A stretch of 64,000 nt of DNA from Phanerodontia chrysosporium (taxonomy: Eukaryota; Basidiomycota; Agaricomycetes; Polyporales; Phanerochaetaceae): the NCBI GenBank assembly GCA_001910725.1, contig MJGA01000003.1:62001-126000 (forward strand). Direction: 5' to 3'. The stretch's first letter is position 1; each line of letters starts with the position of its first letter. A program made the translations under genes and the position numbers. The notes beneath the pieces are model-generated. The model ran no database searches. It saw nothing but the letters and a program-made list of their open reading frames with translations, and was not told the DNA's origin. Shown one piece after another: positions 1-12,000 of this stretch.

Positions 1-202
1 GCATTCACGTGATACACCTGCGGAGCGCCGGGCGCCACAACGCTACTTTGCCCGAAGCTGTGTTGCTGTTCGACCATCATATACTCTAGGCCATACATCG
101 GTACATAAGTTCAGGTGTCTAACATGAATTGATCGAGATAGTCACTAATTTCCGTTGCTGAGAATATCCCACCTCACCACAGCCGAGGCGTAAATGTGTC
201 CT

Positions 203-2115
203 TCACCTAAACTCGCGGTCAGTAACACTGTATGTCGACGACATATTCCCGCTCACCTTTTGGAAGAAGCTCTCATCATCTATCACACGGAAACCTGTGA
301 GAGCAAGCGCTTTAGCAACTTTCAGAGTCTCCTCGTGGGCCTCCCTGGTAGCTGCGGCGGCTGCAAACTCGGCTGTATGGTTAGCTCCATTGTGCGCTGT
401 AGGTATTGCTATCGGGGTCCATGTCAATTTTATTATCAATTCAAGTACCCTCATAACGTACTGTATGAGGGATGTAGCCCTGGGAGCTCTAACATGTGGC
501 CTGCGTAAGCGTTTGTCCATATTACAATGCACATCATCTATTCTCACCGTAGGTCACATTTCCCTGTTGCACGAGTGAGAGGTCTGTGACCGTCAAGGTG
601 AGACGTCACTCACAAAATCGGTCGAGTATGCTCCGCTTTCTTCCACTTTCACTAGCAGTCATGCCCAGTCGATTGACAGATGTCCTTCCAAACTCTTGCG
701 CTGAGCAAGATGTTAGTCCTTGGCGCTACCCGATCTGCAACAAGACTAACCTAAGGCTGAGTTTTGGTGAAGATTCAGCAGGGGCTTCTTGCAGACAATG
801 GTGACCGTGCACCCTGTGGAAGTGGCAGCACCTCTGTGCCGTAGTCACTCGTGAATGGTGACGACACAGAGAATATCTCGACGACTCACTTGAAACATTC
901 GATTACGCGCTCCCTCAAGTCCTCTAGACCTTCTTTGGTCGGCGCACGGATATTCCAGACCATGGACATATCGGAAGGAATGACTAGGAACCATCAGTAT
1001 GCTGATGTTGGTGCATCTAGCTAGCAGGTCATCATACCGTTTACAGGAAGCGGAGAACGATCGAAGTATACAACACCATGAACGCGCAGATCGGGGCGTA
1101 GCTGTTGCCTCAGCATTGAGATGGCGTTAAATGAATGCACAACAGCGTCCTGGGCATTTATACCATCCCACGGTTGTAGCGCAGCCTATAGACAGACAGT
1201 TGAGCCTCTAACGAGAATTTCGTACTTTGCTGCGCTTACATGGGCGCTGAATGTCCCAAGAACATGAGTCAGACACTACGGATAGAAGAAGATACACGTA
1301 CGGCTTTCCCTTGAAGTGCACATTAATAGCCTGGATGGCTAGGCTGCTAGCTGTCACGACTATATGTTTGGGACCAGATCCCGGATGGCACCTGAGAAGC
1401 GGTGAGGAAGTGGTCGTATGAAGTGCCAATGAACGAACATAATGCAGGCATCCATCTCCTTGTACGCGCCTGCCTCTATCAAGCGGACTTTACCATGCCC
1501 GCCCTCTTCAGCTATAATAACCGCACTCATTATCAGCAGAGAAATACGACCGCGTAAAAATACTTACCTGGTGTTCCTAGCAGCACAACTGACCCCGCGA
1601 CATCGTGCACCTCTAGCGCCTTCTTGACTGCGACCGCGACCGCTACACCTGCGATGGCAATCAGGTTGTGTCCGCATGCGTGGCTTGCGCTGCCTTTTGG
1701 GATGGGAAGAGCATCCATCTCGGAGTTCACGCCCAAGGTGCGCACTGAGCGGCTAGCGCGAGCACGCCTCGGGACGTGCTTGAACGCGGCGCGCCAGGCA
1801 GTCGTCATAAACTGTGGGCTCTCCTTCGAGGGCACATGGGACATGTACCGCGGGGTGACTTCAAAGCCCTGACGAACCATGAATGCGGTTAGAGTGTCAT
1901 GAGCAAACCTGTTTGATAGGTCAGATATACAGGTCGCTGCCGAATAGCTCACGACGCAACGTACTGCTCCCGAAACTTCAGCTCGGGATGGCCTGTGTGA
2001 ATTGCGTTTAGGAATCTCGTTCGAGCTTCGAAAGTATATACCTACTATGTATCTTGAGACTTAAGTCTCGCAATTGAGCACTCAGCCGATCTATCTCCTG
2101 CTCTATGGTGTTCAT
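203..2115 (-). CDS. M20-family metallopeptidase / amidohydrolase (PM20D2-like), multi-exon
   Basis: Zn-dependent M20 peptidase or amidohydrolase, probably cytosolic. The conserved pieces lie on the minus strand in family order. The N-terminal helix MNTIEQEIDRLSAQLRDLSL starts at ATG 2115, possibly preceded in frame by a variable N-terminus reaching about 2490. HPELKF follows near 1990, then AHDTLTAFMVRQGF, NSEMDALP and HACGHN near 1660-1910 (the metal/catalytic Asp and His motifs). A dimerisation-domain piece (ASSLAIQAINVHFKG, PWDGINAQDAVV) lies near 1150-1370 and the C-terminal piece (EFAAAAATREAHEETLKVAK, TGFRVIDD) near 300-430, ending about 203. The parts are in different frames, consistent with several short introns, but I could not place every junction and some stops between exons may be lesions. 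The family is clear; intactness is not. Confidence 0.7.
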
Positions 2116-2729
2116 AACCTCGGGGCGGTATATGTCATCTTCGGCGGCTGCACCAGGTGCCGCGACGGTCTCTGCGCGGAAGGGAATGTTGTTTATAGCG
2201 TTCAACACTTTCTCGCTCGTAGCAGTTGGCAGGAGCTTCGTGTCCAACAGCCACTTGTCCTCGGTATCGCCATGAGTAACTTGGTAGCAACAAACCTCCT
2301 GGTGGAGGCCCTCGTGGTCCTCGAGGAAGCTCGTATCAACCATGGTTCCTGGCAGCAAGGGGGCAGGCGGGTACAAGCTCTCGATAGCCGAGATGACGGA
2401 GCAGTCGTTGTGAGTGATCATTCGCCTTTTACGCACGTCGTATATGAACTCAGCCGAGTATGACGGCGTGGGAAGTAAGTCACCCAACAAGAAGCTCGAT
2501 ACGACTCACGGGCTAGCCGAGCGAATGCAAGTAGCGATGTGGATGCGAAACTCCGTCTGAAGACATTCAACGTCCGAAATCGTTACTCGTATCCGACTAT
2601 GTTGCACGAGGACTATACCTGCGTTCTTTGCTATTTGTCACTGAATATCGAGGGGATGACTTCTCGCCGGGTGTTTCTCTGCTCCTCAACTGATACTATG
2701 TATTACAGTACTGCTTAACTAGTCAGCAA

Positions 2730-2802
2730 GACTCAATAGCTCAGTGGTTAGAGCATGCGATTGCAGATCGCGGGGTCCCGTGTTCAAATCACGGTTGGGT
2801 CT
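2730..2802 (+). tRNA. tRNA-Cys (GCA)
   Basis: A 73-nt cloverleaf can be folded by eye. The acceptor stem GACTCAA pairs with TTGGGTC. The D arm is GCTC/GAGC. The anticodon stem TGCGA/TCGCG encloses loop TTGCAGA with anticodon GCA. The variable loop is GGGTC and the T arm is CCGTG-TTCAAAT-CACGG. The discriminator base is T (U73), the identity base of tRNA-Cys. There is no intron. A run of T at 2805-2808 is a plausible Pol III terminator. The internal A and B boxes coincide with the D and T arms. Confidence 0.95.
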
Positions 2803-3009
2803 ACTTTTAACTTTTTCACAACCGTTAACATTTCAGATGTTGTCTCGTTCTGGAGAGTGGAGTACGTTTGCTTCGGTTGTTTTTGTTTGCATCAAATCTG
2901 GATTTTCGAGTGAGCTGGACGAGGTCACCCGATCAATTTTAGCGCCCGCTTATGGAAGGTGGGAGCACCAGGCGCTTACTTTCAGAACTCCCAGTCTTCC
3001 GCCACCGCG

Positions 3010-4728
3010 ATGCGCAAAGCCCCATTACGACAGCTTAGTGCCCTCCGCCGCAGGAATATACATACACATGACTTGGCCAAGAGTGCGGACTCTCTGGTCA
3101 AGGTGACTACCCTGCCGAACAAGATCCGGGTCGCGACGGAGCACACTCCTGGACACTTTGCCGCACTCGGGCTGTACGTCGATGCTGGTTCGCGGTATGA
3201 GACACCGTCGACGTCGGGCGTAAGCCATTTCCTGGACAGGATGGCGTTCAAGGTGTGTTAGGAATGATTTGTACTTTCTGCAATATGTTTACGGCTTTGC
3301 AGACGACGACAACTCGTTCAGACGAGGAGATGGCGCAAGCTATGGACAAGCTCGGCGGTCAGATACTGTGCTCATCCACTCGGGAAGCCATCATGTACCA
3401 GTCGTCCCACTTCTCCAATGCAACACCGCTTGCCTTGTCCCTCATTGCCGACACTGTCACCTCCCCAGCATTACTGCCCGAGGAGCTCGAAGCGCAGCGG
3501 GACGCGGCACGGTACGAGATCCGGGAGGTTATGAACAAGCCAGACATGATCCTCCCTGAGATACTTCACGACGTCGCCTACGGAGGAGTTGGCCTCGGTA
3601 ACCCGCTGCTTTGCCCATTGGAGCGGATAGATGAGATCGACGAGAACCTTATGCGGAGCTTCATGAAGCGGTGGTACCGGCCAGAGCGGATGGTCATCGC
3701 AGGCGCGGGCATGCACCATGAAGAATTGGTCGAGCTGGCGGATAAGTACTTCGGCGGTATCAAATACGACGCTCCGAGCAGCAATCCAGCAATCCTTCGC
3801 CGGCTCGTCACGGACGCAGCAAGTCCCTGCTCATCTTCTCCACAGCAAAATTCACTATACAAGACGTTCACACGGGCAGCGTCGTCTTACCTCATGCCGA
3901 ACCAACCTGCTACATTAGAGAGTCCTCCGCTTGGCTCCACATATGTTGGCGGACATCGTCACCTTCCTCCCGTACCCCCTCCACCCGCAAATCCACCTCT
4001 CCCTCAACTTTCTCACCTCTACCTCGCTTATGAAGGCCCTCAATTCATGATCCGGATGTCTACGCCATGGCTACAATCCAGGTCCTGCTTGGAGGTGGAG
4101 GTTCCTTCAGCGCCGGCGGGCCCGGCAAGGGCATGTACTCACGGCTGTACACGCACATCCTGAACCACTACCCGCAGGTCGAGCACTGCGCGTCGTTCAA
4201 CCACATCTACACGGACTCTGCGCTGTTCGGACTGTTTGCGTCGTTCGTCAGCCGGCCGGCTGGCCAGGTCGGTCGAGGACGCATTGGCGCGCGCGGGGCA
4301 GCGAGGGCAACAGCCCGCGGAGATCTTCCCGCATCTCGTGCACCAGCTCAGTCTGCTGCTGTACACACCGATACCCGAGGACGAGCTCCAGAGGGCGAAG
4401 AACCAGCTCAAGTCGAGCTTGGTCATGGCGTTGGAGAGCAGGAGTGTTGAGGTCGAGGATCTTGGCAGACAGGTGCGCTACTGCCGTCTCCTTTACCGTT
4501 CAGTAACCTAAATGTTGCTCTGTAGATGCTCGTCCATAACCGCAAGATTCCGTTCAGGAGATGTGTGACCGCATCGACGAGGTCGATGCTGCCACGATCC
4601 GTCGTGTCGCCCACAGGTTCTTTGGCCCAGAGAGCGAGAAGAAGCCGACCGTCGTCGTGATGGCTCCCGAAGACGTCTCTCGGCAGGAGTGTGCGTCGAC
4701 ACTGCGCAAGTATGGTGTCTCCGTCTAG
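3010..4728 (+). CDS. MAS2: mitochondrial processing peptidase alpha subunit, with apparent frameshifts
   Basis: Alpha subunit of the matrix protease that removes presequences from imported mitochondrial proteins; it binds presequences, and the partner beta subunit carries the zinc. The chosen ATG (3010) opens an Arg-rich amphipathic targeting peptide ([15 protein letters not shown]). The conserved body follows: [52 protein letters not shown], and the glycine-rich loop [20 protein letters not shown] near 4090-4140 that marks the alpha subunit. Introns fit at 3253-3302 and 4473-4525. Family similarity stays continuous to the stop at 4726-4728, but the frame is lost by single bases near 4043, 4245 and 4551. 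These are too close to be introns, so either the gene is decaying or the assembly has indels here. Confidence 0.85.
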
Positions 4729-5368
4729 AGTCGTAACTCGAGCTTCGAGTGTCCACTCGCTCACAGACGTCTACAGTGACTACGGTCCATGTATGCTATC
4801 ATTACACTCTTGTAATATCCAGTCGAATGCACCGCTCAGATGTCATTTGCCACGGCTCGGTTCAAAACGTAGGACTTCAGTTCCTCTCTTGTTCCCATGC
4901 AGCATCGAGAGCTTCCAAGTTATATCGCTTGATAGCGCAGCAGCCTGACATCTGCAACGGGACTAGCCTCTGGTGAAGCACCTTGGCCGCATTCACCGTT
5001 CAGGCCGCGACAGTGTGGACCCAGAGCGGTCGTTTGTGGATAACAAAGCTCGGGTGGTATGGAGGATTCACAGAGCCCACCGACCCTGGACGGCGTGGAC
5101 GAGGAAGCGGATGCGACCTCTGCTGAATGCATGCATACTCCGCGCGGCGTCGGTCGTCGTCTGTGTCGTTGACGCGGCTGAGGCCGACGACGGCGAGCGC
5201 AGTGGCGGCCGCGGGAGACCGACGTCGGCCGAGGAGAGAAAATGGCTCGTCACAGAGCGCGTCCGGTCACAGAGCGAGTTCGTGAGTCGCATTACGTCAC
5301 GCTCTACGCGCCTCCTAATTATAGTCGGATTCGCCGCCGTCCGTTTCTTCCCTTGTCCCCCTACCGCC
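4729..5368. other. intergenic, no gene recognised
   Basis: Between the stop of the processing peptidase gene and the ATG of the ceramidase gene I see no conserved reading frame. The last 150 bases are pyrimidine-rich and lie just upstream of the ceramidase start, so they probably hold its promoter and leader. The frames that exist here are short and have no recognisable motif. Confidence 0.5.
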
Positions 5369-6570
5369 ATGTCCCCCTCCGCCGCCAACATCACCCACGA
5401 CGTCCTCGACACGGCCTTCTGGGGCCCCGTCACGGCGACCTTGGACTGGTGCGAGGTGAGCTCGCCGTCCCATGCGAGTCCGCCGCCGTCATGAGCTGAA
5501 GTAAATGGCTGCAGGCAAACTACCAGTTCAGCCGGTACATCGCTGAAGCTGCCAATACCTTCTCTAACTTCATCACCCTTGCATACGCATTCTATGGCAT
5601 CTACTTGGTGCAGAAGGCGCGTTTGCCATCCGGTATCTTATCGGCTGGACGGTGTGTCTCGGGATTGTCTCCATTGCGCTTACACATTCTCATTCCTCCG
5701 TCCATGTCCGTATTCTCAAGGGGTTTGCCCTCGTTGGTCTTGGTAGCTTCATCTTTCACGCAACGCTACTCTATGAAGCGCAGCTGGCCGACGAATTACC
5801 TATGATCTACGTCGCATCGTACTGCTCTGCCGTTCTTCTCGACTCGAAGCCCGGGTACGACATTGCTAACCTCAGGTCAAGCGTCATATTCGCTTCTATG
5901 CTTGCCTTCAACGTACTCTTTACTTGGGCGTAGTACGTGGCGTCTCTGCTGCGGACAAGCTGCCGCACTAACTACTGGCGCCGTACGAGCAGTGCCGTTT
6001 ACAGGAACCCCGTCTTCCACCAGATTGTTTTCGCGTCGATTATGTTCTCGACCGTCTTCAGGACAATGTACGTTCTGGGAAACGCTTCTCCCTACGCCCA
6101 GCGCATCCCCGCACACGCTAAGAAGGTCGTCACTCGTCTGTTCGGGACTGGCGCGGCGACGTTCTTGCTGGGATTCTTCATCTGGAACCTTGACAACATC
6201 TTCTGCCTGCACCTCACGAGCTGGAAGCATCGCTTGGGCTGGCCTGGTGCCTTCGTGCTCGAGGGCCACTCCTGGTGGCACATTCTTACTGTGAGGGCTT
6301 CCCTCGTATCTACGACCTAAATTCGATGCTGAGCGTTTCACAGGCCACCGGCACATATCTCATGTTGATGGGAAACACATGTGCGTGTCTTGACATCATC
6401 TTGTTGCCTCTGCTTTAATCTGAGACACTCTTGCGTATGTTCTAGATCTGTAAGTCTGCCGTGGGTCAGCTCCCTTCAGTCATCGTGACTAAGCTCCGGA
6501 CAGGACTCTCGGCGTCAAGGACAGCTTCTCCAACTTTGAGATTACGACCGTATACGGCTGCCCGCTATAG
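5369..6570 (+). CDS. alkaline ceramidase (YPC1/YDC1/ACER family)
   Basis: Seven-pass ER membrane enzyme that hydrolyses ceramide to sphingosine and fatty acid. Translation from ATG 5369 gives DTAFWGPVTATLDWCE, then ANYQFSRYIAEAANTFSNF (the first conserved block), a hydrophobic body, GSFIFHATLLYEAQLADELP (the metal-site His region), SVIFASMLAFNVLFTWA, and WPGAFVLEGHSWWHILT, the C-terminal His pair. Introns fit at 5456-5514, 5933-5992 (branch CACTAAC), 6291-6343, 6381-6445 and 6450-6503, which leaves a 4-nt exon (ATCT) between the last two. The end reads YLTLGVKDSFSNFEI and stops at 6568-6570. One base is missing near 5632, between LPS and RYLIGW, so either the allele or the assembly is frameshifted there. 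Confidence 0.88.
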
Positions 6571-7379
6571 AACGCACGGGTGCCTCTCGCAGCAAAACAG
6601 CGAAGTCCAAGCTGCAGTAGAATTCGAAGACGCGCCACCTAGAAGTCACGACGACGATGTACACAAATTAATGTCATTATCACGACGCAGACCATCTACT
6701 AAACACTGTGTTCCATCATCCGTTCCGTGTATATTGTTTAGTCGCTTTCGCGCCTCGTCAATCGGTCACACTATCTAATACATGGGGCAATGTGTATTTC
6801 TCCAATGTTCCCTACCACTGTATCATCTCATGGACTGTTGTATACACCTATGTAGATGACTGTATATAATTTATCCCTACTCTCGGGCTTGGATTCTGTG
6901 AGCTGCAACGCAAGAGTTGTCGGGGATGCGTCCGCGGTGAGTGGTGTACGGGGTCTGCGCAGCTGGCGCTTGTCATTCCTGCTCGGCTGCACTGCTAGTG
7001 ATCATGCATCACTGTACTGTTCCGCGAAAAGAGGTGATCGTGAAGCAGTCAGCATCTCTTCCTGTTGAAGGATGCCTCGACATTCCGTATTGACGCATGG
7101 ACTTGCACTTTTCCCTACAGGTATGAATGAGAGCGGTGCCTGGGGTTCAGGCTGCGCTTGACGCCTGCTACTTGCTACCTGCGTCATCGCCGCTGCTTGG
7201 CCGGCAGCGGTCAAAGTCCTTTGAGAGCACTTGTTACCTCCCCGCGAGGAGGCCGCCGATGTCCGCAGACTCAGCGTCGTAACTCGCCAGCCTGGTACGT
7301 CTCTCATGACTGTTACTACCCTGATACCCTCTGAGCTACTGTTTTACAAAGGCCTGACCGCATGCGAACCCAATGACAC
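6571..7379. other. intergenic, no gene recognised
   Basis: No frame with recognisable protein similarity lies between the ceramidase stop and the F-box gene. The first 300 bases are relatively AT-rich, as expected for a 3' flank. Nothing structured was noticed. Confidence 0.5.
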
Positions 7380-8912
7380 ATGCATCGTTGCCTCGCAATC
7401 CCAGAAATCCTATGGCAGATCGCTCAGTGCGTGCCCGCTCACTCACATACTGGCCCACATGGCATGCCGCTGAGGGGCGCCGCCGACCTTGTGTCCATGG
7501 CATGCGCATGCAAGCTCTTCTATGAGCCCGCCATGGACGTTTTATGGGAGGAGCTGGGTGACGTGGACCCCCTGATAGCCTGTCTTCCTCCACGGTGCGC
7601 GGCAAATGTAAGCAGCATGCACAATACCTGCTGTCCCCGAGCTTATGCGTCTGTAGCACTTCTTCGCCAACGCAGCGAGGGTGCGGAAGCTGCACCTCGT
7701 CGACTTGTGCTTCGACACCGGCAGGAAGCTGCGGCAGCTCGAACAGTACATCCCCCCTTCGTCCACACTCTTACCGAACCTCCGCGACCTCAGTCTCTTC
7801 GAGATACAGGAGGCAGACGCCGACTACGTCCGTATGCTGCTCGGCCCGAAGCTGCAGTCGCTATGGATCGGCAGGGTCGTCTTCGGCGTCGAGAAATTCC
7901 TGCCGTGTTTGCCTGCGATGTGTCCGCTCCTGGAGCAGCTGTGGACGTGGTCCTGGCCCTCCGAGGCGCAAGCCATCGTCGCACGCTTGCCGTATCTCCG
8001 CGAGTTCGGCGCTCTGAAGATCGACCTACCGCCCCTCACCAAGTTCCATCTGTCGAGCTCTCCATCTCTTAGGGCGTTGCGCTTGGTCGAGGTTCCTTCC
8101 CTGTCTTGGGACTTGAGTCCAGTCAGCTTCCATCGCTTACCAGCCTCGCTCTCGAGAGCATCCATGACCTCAGATCCGTCATTCGTTTTCTGTACGCCCT
8201 GCCTACAGGCACCTTGGAGGAACTCGAGGTCGAATTCACTCCCGGGCTCCCGGAGGCTGGCATAGAGAGCAACGTCATCGAGGTCGTCTCTCGCTTCCAA
8301 AACCTGCGTCAGCTGGCCCTCGCCGGGTGGGACGACATCGCCCGAGATCCTCGCGCAAGCCCGCGGTACAGCATGGCCCCTCTCCTCCGCCTACGCAAGC
8401 TCGACACCGTCACGTTGCGGCTCGGCGGGATGGAGCATGAGATCGTCAACGCGAACATCGCGCGGCTGGGCGCGGCGTGGCCGAAGCTCAGCTACTTCAA
8501 GTTCGAGCAGAGCACGTACCGGACGATGGCCCCCGCCGGCCTGACGCTCGAGGCCCTGGGCTCTTCGCCGCGCACTGCAGGGCGCTCACGCACCTCGGGC
8601 TCGAGCTCGACGCGAGCGCGAAGCCAGCACTCCGGACCCTGTCGAGTCCTCTGGTGTTGCGCTGACGATCGAGCTCGGCGGTAGCCTGATCACGGAGGCG
8701 AGCTGGCCGTGGGTGGCCAAGTACATCTCGGCCGTGTATCCGAATGCGCGGCTGCGCGTGCATAACGAGGGTACAAGCTGGACGAAGACGAGGTGGGGTA
8801 TTGGAGGAGTGTGATCAGTGTGCTGCCTGTCATGTGCAGGATCAGGCATGAGGAGCACGGCCCGGAATCCTCGGGGTCCCTGGTCGGTACCATGGAGCCG
8901 TTTGGGAGATGA
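7380..8912 (+). CDS. F-box / leucine-rich repeat protein, with apparent frameshifts
   Basis: Basidiomycete F-box protein, probably a substrate adaptor of an SCF ubiquitin ligase. The N-terminus from ATG 7380 reads MHRCLAIPEILWQIAQ, then AADLVSMACACKLFYEPAMD and VLWEEL, the usual F-box helix pattern in these proteins. An intron starting at GTAAGC (7608) joins to FFANAARVRKLHLVDLCFD, followed by LRR-like strands (LLPNLRDLSLFEIQEADADY, LPYLREFGALKIDLPPL, FQNLRQLALAGWDDI, THLGLELDASAKPALRTL). The C-terminus near 8770-8912 reads GYKLDEDEVGYWRSVISVLP. Frame changes near 8105, 8565 and 8650-8770 break an otherwise continuous similarity, so this copy may be a pseudogene. The substrate cannot be predicted. 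Confidence 0.7.
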
Positions 8913-9090
8913 GGAGTTTGTGAATGGTGCAGTAAACGAGACGGTAACGATGTGGACAGTACACGTTGATGTAAAGCTTTTCACGGTGCTTGTAAGAGAT
9001 AGGGCGAACTACCTGCAACTCGATCCATGCTATCATACAAATATGAATTAGAAGGCCCGGTGGCATACGTATGCAGTCTGAAGTAAAGTA

Positions 9091-12000
9091 TCACGACTCA
9101 GTCTTTGCCCGCGAGACCTTGACCTTCCGCCATCGAGTATCCCTGCGTGCGATGAGGTAAATTTCGGCATCGTCTCCGCGCGGCATCCACGCCGAGGTGT
9201 TGTTCGGCTCGAGGTTCGTCACCTGCCACGGGATGAGCATCACAACAGCGATCCTAAGGGTAGAGACCCACCAAAAACCTTTCACCAGGGCGGAAGTCCC
9301 CAGCCACACCATCTTCGCTCCTATACGCCGTCAGGACATCCCAGATCGTCACTTGGGCCTGGAGCTGCTTCGGTCGCTTGCGCGTCTCGGAGTCCTCGAC
9401 GACGACGACGCGGAAGTTGCGCACTTTCCGGGGCGGACACTCCGTCTGTACGTGTGTCAAAATCAACTTCTCACATCATCCGGACGAGAAGAAACAGACC
9501 TGGAGCTCCTTCTCGATCTCGTCGGCCATATTCTCGCGATCGGTCGTGAGCTTCTGGCGCATCGCCTGCGCGAGCCAGCGCGCCTCGGCGCGGCTCGTGC
9601 GCGAAATGATGTCCTGCGGGCACTCGTACGGTTGTGGCATCGTCAGCGCGTCCTCCATCGCGCAGAGCAGGTCGTCGATCGTGTCCGGCGGCGAATCTAG
9701 CGGGGTCCAGTGAGTCGCAGGGTGGGTGAGCGAGAGCGGAACATACCATCCGGCCGTGGCTTGAATTCGAGTCCTGCACGAATTTCGAGTCTGTCCGCTT
9801 GCTTCTCCCACTCGCGGAAGAACTTCTCCATCTTGTCGCGGATGCGCTGCACTGCGGCGTCGCGCTTGGCCTGAGGGACATTAGTCTAGAAAACTACCAA
9901 GCCGTGAAAATGTACTGACATTCCACGCGTCCTGTGCCTTCATTTCCTCAGGTTCTTTCATCGGCGCGGACCACGACTTCCCGTCCGGTGTGTCGTAGAA
10001 CTCTATATAAGCGATTGGGAACGTCTAGGCACACCATGAGACTCGCGTACGAAATAGTGACACGGCAAGGCGCACCTTGACGATTGTTACATCCAGGACC
10101 GGCACGAGCCCGCCGTCAGGCGTGAGACTGCCCAGAGTTGCAACAAAGGGCGATCCCTGGAAGCCAAGCTTTGCGTGCCAGGGTGCGAGATGGCAGCCGT
10201 TTCCAGACACCACGAGCGCGAACGACGCATCTGCCCCGACGCCCGCCGTCGGATTCTCGAGCAGCTCGAACGGCTCTGCACGGCGGTCGAGCAGCTGGCA
10301 TTGGCGTCAGCCACGACTTCGCCAGAATGGGCAGAAGACGCACCTTTGCGCCGACGACTCCGACTTTCATACCCGCGCGCAACGCGCCCCGCCGTATCGC
10401 GCGTGATATTGGCGCGTCGACTTCCACGCGCACGCGGTACCACCCGTCGGTCATCTCGACCTCGGGCTGCGCGTCGTCGGACGTATCGTCCGTGGGCCAC
10501 GTGATGCTCGATATACAGAGCACGAGAGGAAGCCCCGCAGGCTTATCCTGCGCGGCGATGAGGCGCAGAGGCGGTCGGGCGCCGCCGTTCAGTTCGCGTT
10601 CATATCTGCCAGAAACGCATATAGTCAGCAAGGCCTTTTCTGTATGCGTGGCTGGGCAGGCTGAGACCCACCGGTAAAGCAGCTGCCGCAGAACCTCGCC
10701 CCAGCACCACCGCCGTGTCGCGTCTGATGCCTCGCTGTGCGGGTCGAGCGCGACCAACCCGGCAAGCTTCCACAGGATCAGACCCCAGTGGTTCTCTACC
10801 CAGCGCAATGTCGCGAGCTTGCACCCGCGCGCCTTCAGCTCCTCGAAAGCTTCCTCGGGACCCAGTATGAGTTTTTCATCGGAGCTGTCGGCACCCTGGG
10901 TCGCGGACGGTGGAGGGGTCGCGTAGAAGCGGTACCATTGGGCGGTTTCGGGCGTCATCTGGGAGAGGACTTCGTAGTTGCTATGCAGCACAGTTGGTGA
11001 TGACTCTTAAATACGCTATAAAGAGACTCACATGCCGTACGACTCCAATTCTTCTCTTGTATAGGACTGAGGGCGAAAACCGGAGGAACAGAGTGTCTTT
11101 CTGTCAGCGGGAGGGGCTATATGCGCGCATATAGTTCACTATCAAGGAGACAAGCAGGACAGCGTCACTTACTCAGGTCGCAGAACGTCGCACGGCCCTT
11201 GCCCTTGTCTCTCGAGGGTGTGGCAAACATAGCGGGAATCACACCGACGACAAGCGGTGCGGCAGTCGCACTCGCTTTCGGGTTGACGTCGAGCTGTGCC
11301 CTGCCGGGATCACCGGGCTTCATGCCCGGCTTGAACGGCGTCACGAATGCGGGCTTCTTGAGCGGACTGGCCATACCGGCGCGGCGCGGCGTCACCCCGA
11401 GCGTCTTCGTCGTTGGGGACGCAGACACACTTCCAGGGGTGGACGGAAACGCGGCCTTAAGAGGCGTTGTGAAGGACGGCGGCTTGAAGCCTGTGGAAGC
11501 GCGGCGGTTCGGGTTCAGTGGCGAGCTAAAAGACGGCGTCGAGGATGGCCCCGCAGCTGGCTTGGTGAGAAGCGGGGATTTGAAAGGCTTGCGGTTCACC
11601 GAGGGTCCAGCTTGGATGGAGGATGGAGGCTTGAATGCTGTGCGGATAGGTGTTGGCGTGTCTGGGGGCTCAGGCTGTGACAGTGGCTGGCTTGAAGGCT
11701 GAACAGCGGCGTTCTCTACGTCCTTGAGTACCACACGTCCAAATGCAGGTACTTGCGATGCTGACTCAAAAGTACTTGTTGACACGGCAGGGGCTTGTGT
11801 GGATGATCCCGAGAATTCCTTGTCTATCTCTGCTTCCCACTGTTTCATTCGCTCCGCTGCCTTCGCCAGTGCCTCGGCAGATGGCGCAGACCATGACGTC
11901 TTCTTGGCTGCCTTGCTGGGATCCAGAAGGCTCGCACTCGTTTGGAAGCCGACAAAAGCAGGTACTGCGCTCGGCTTTGCATCTGCTGTTGTGTCGAAAG

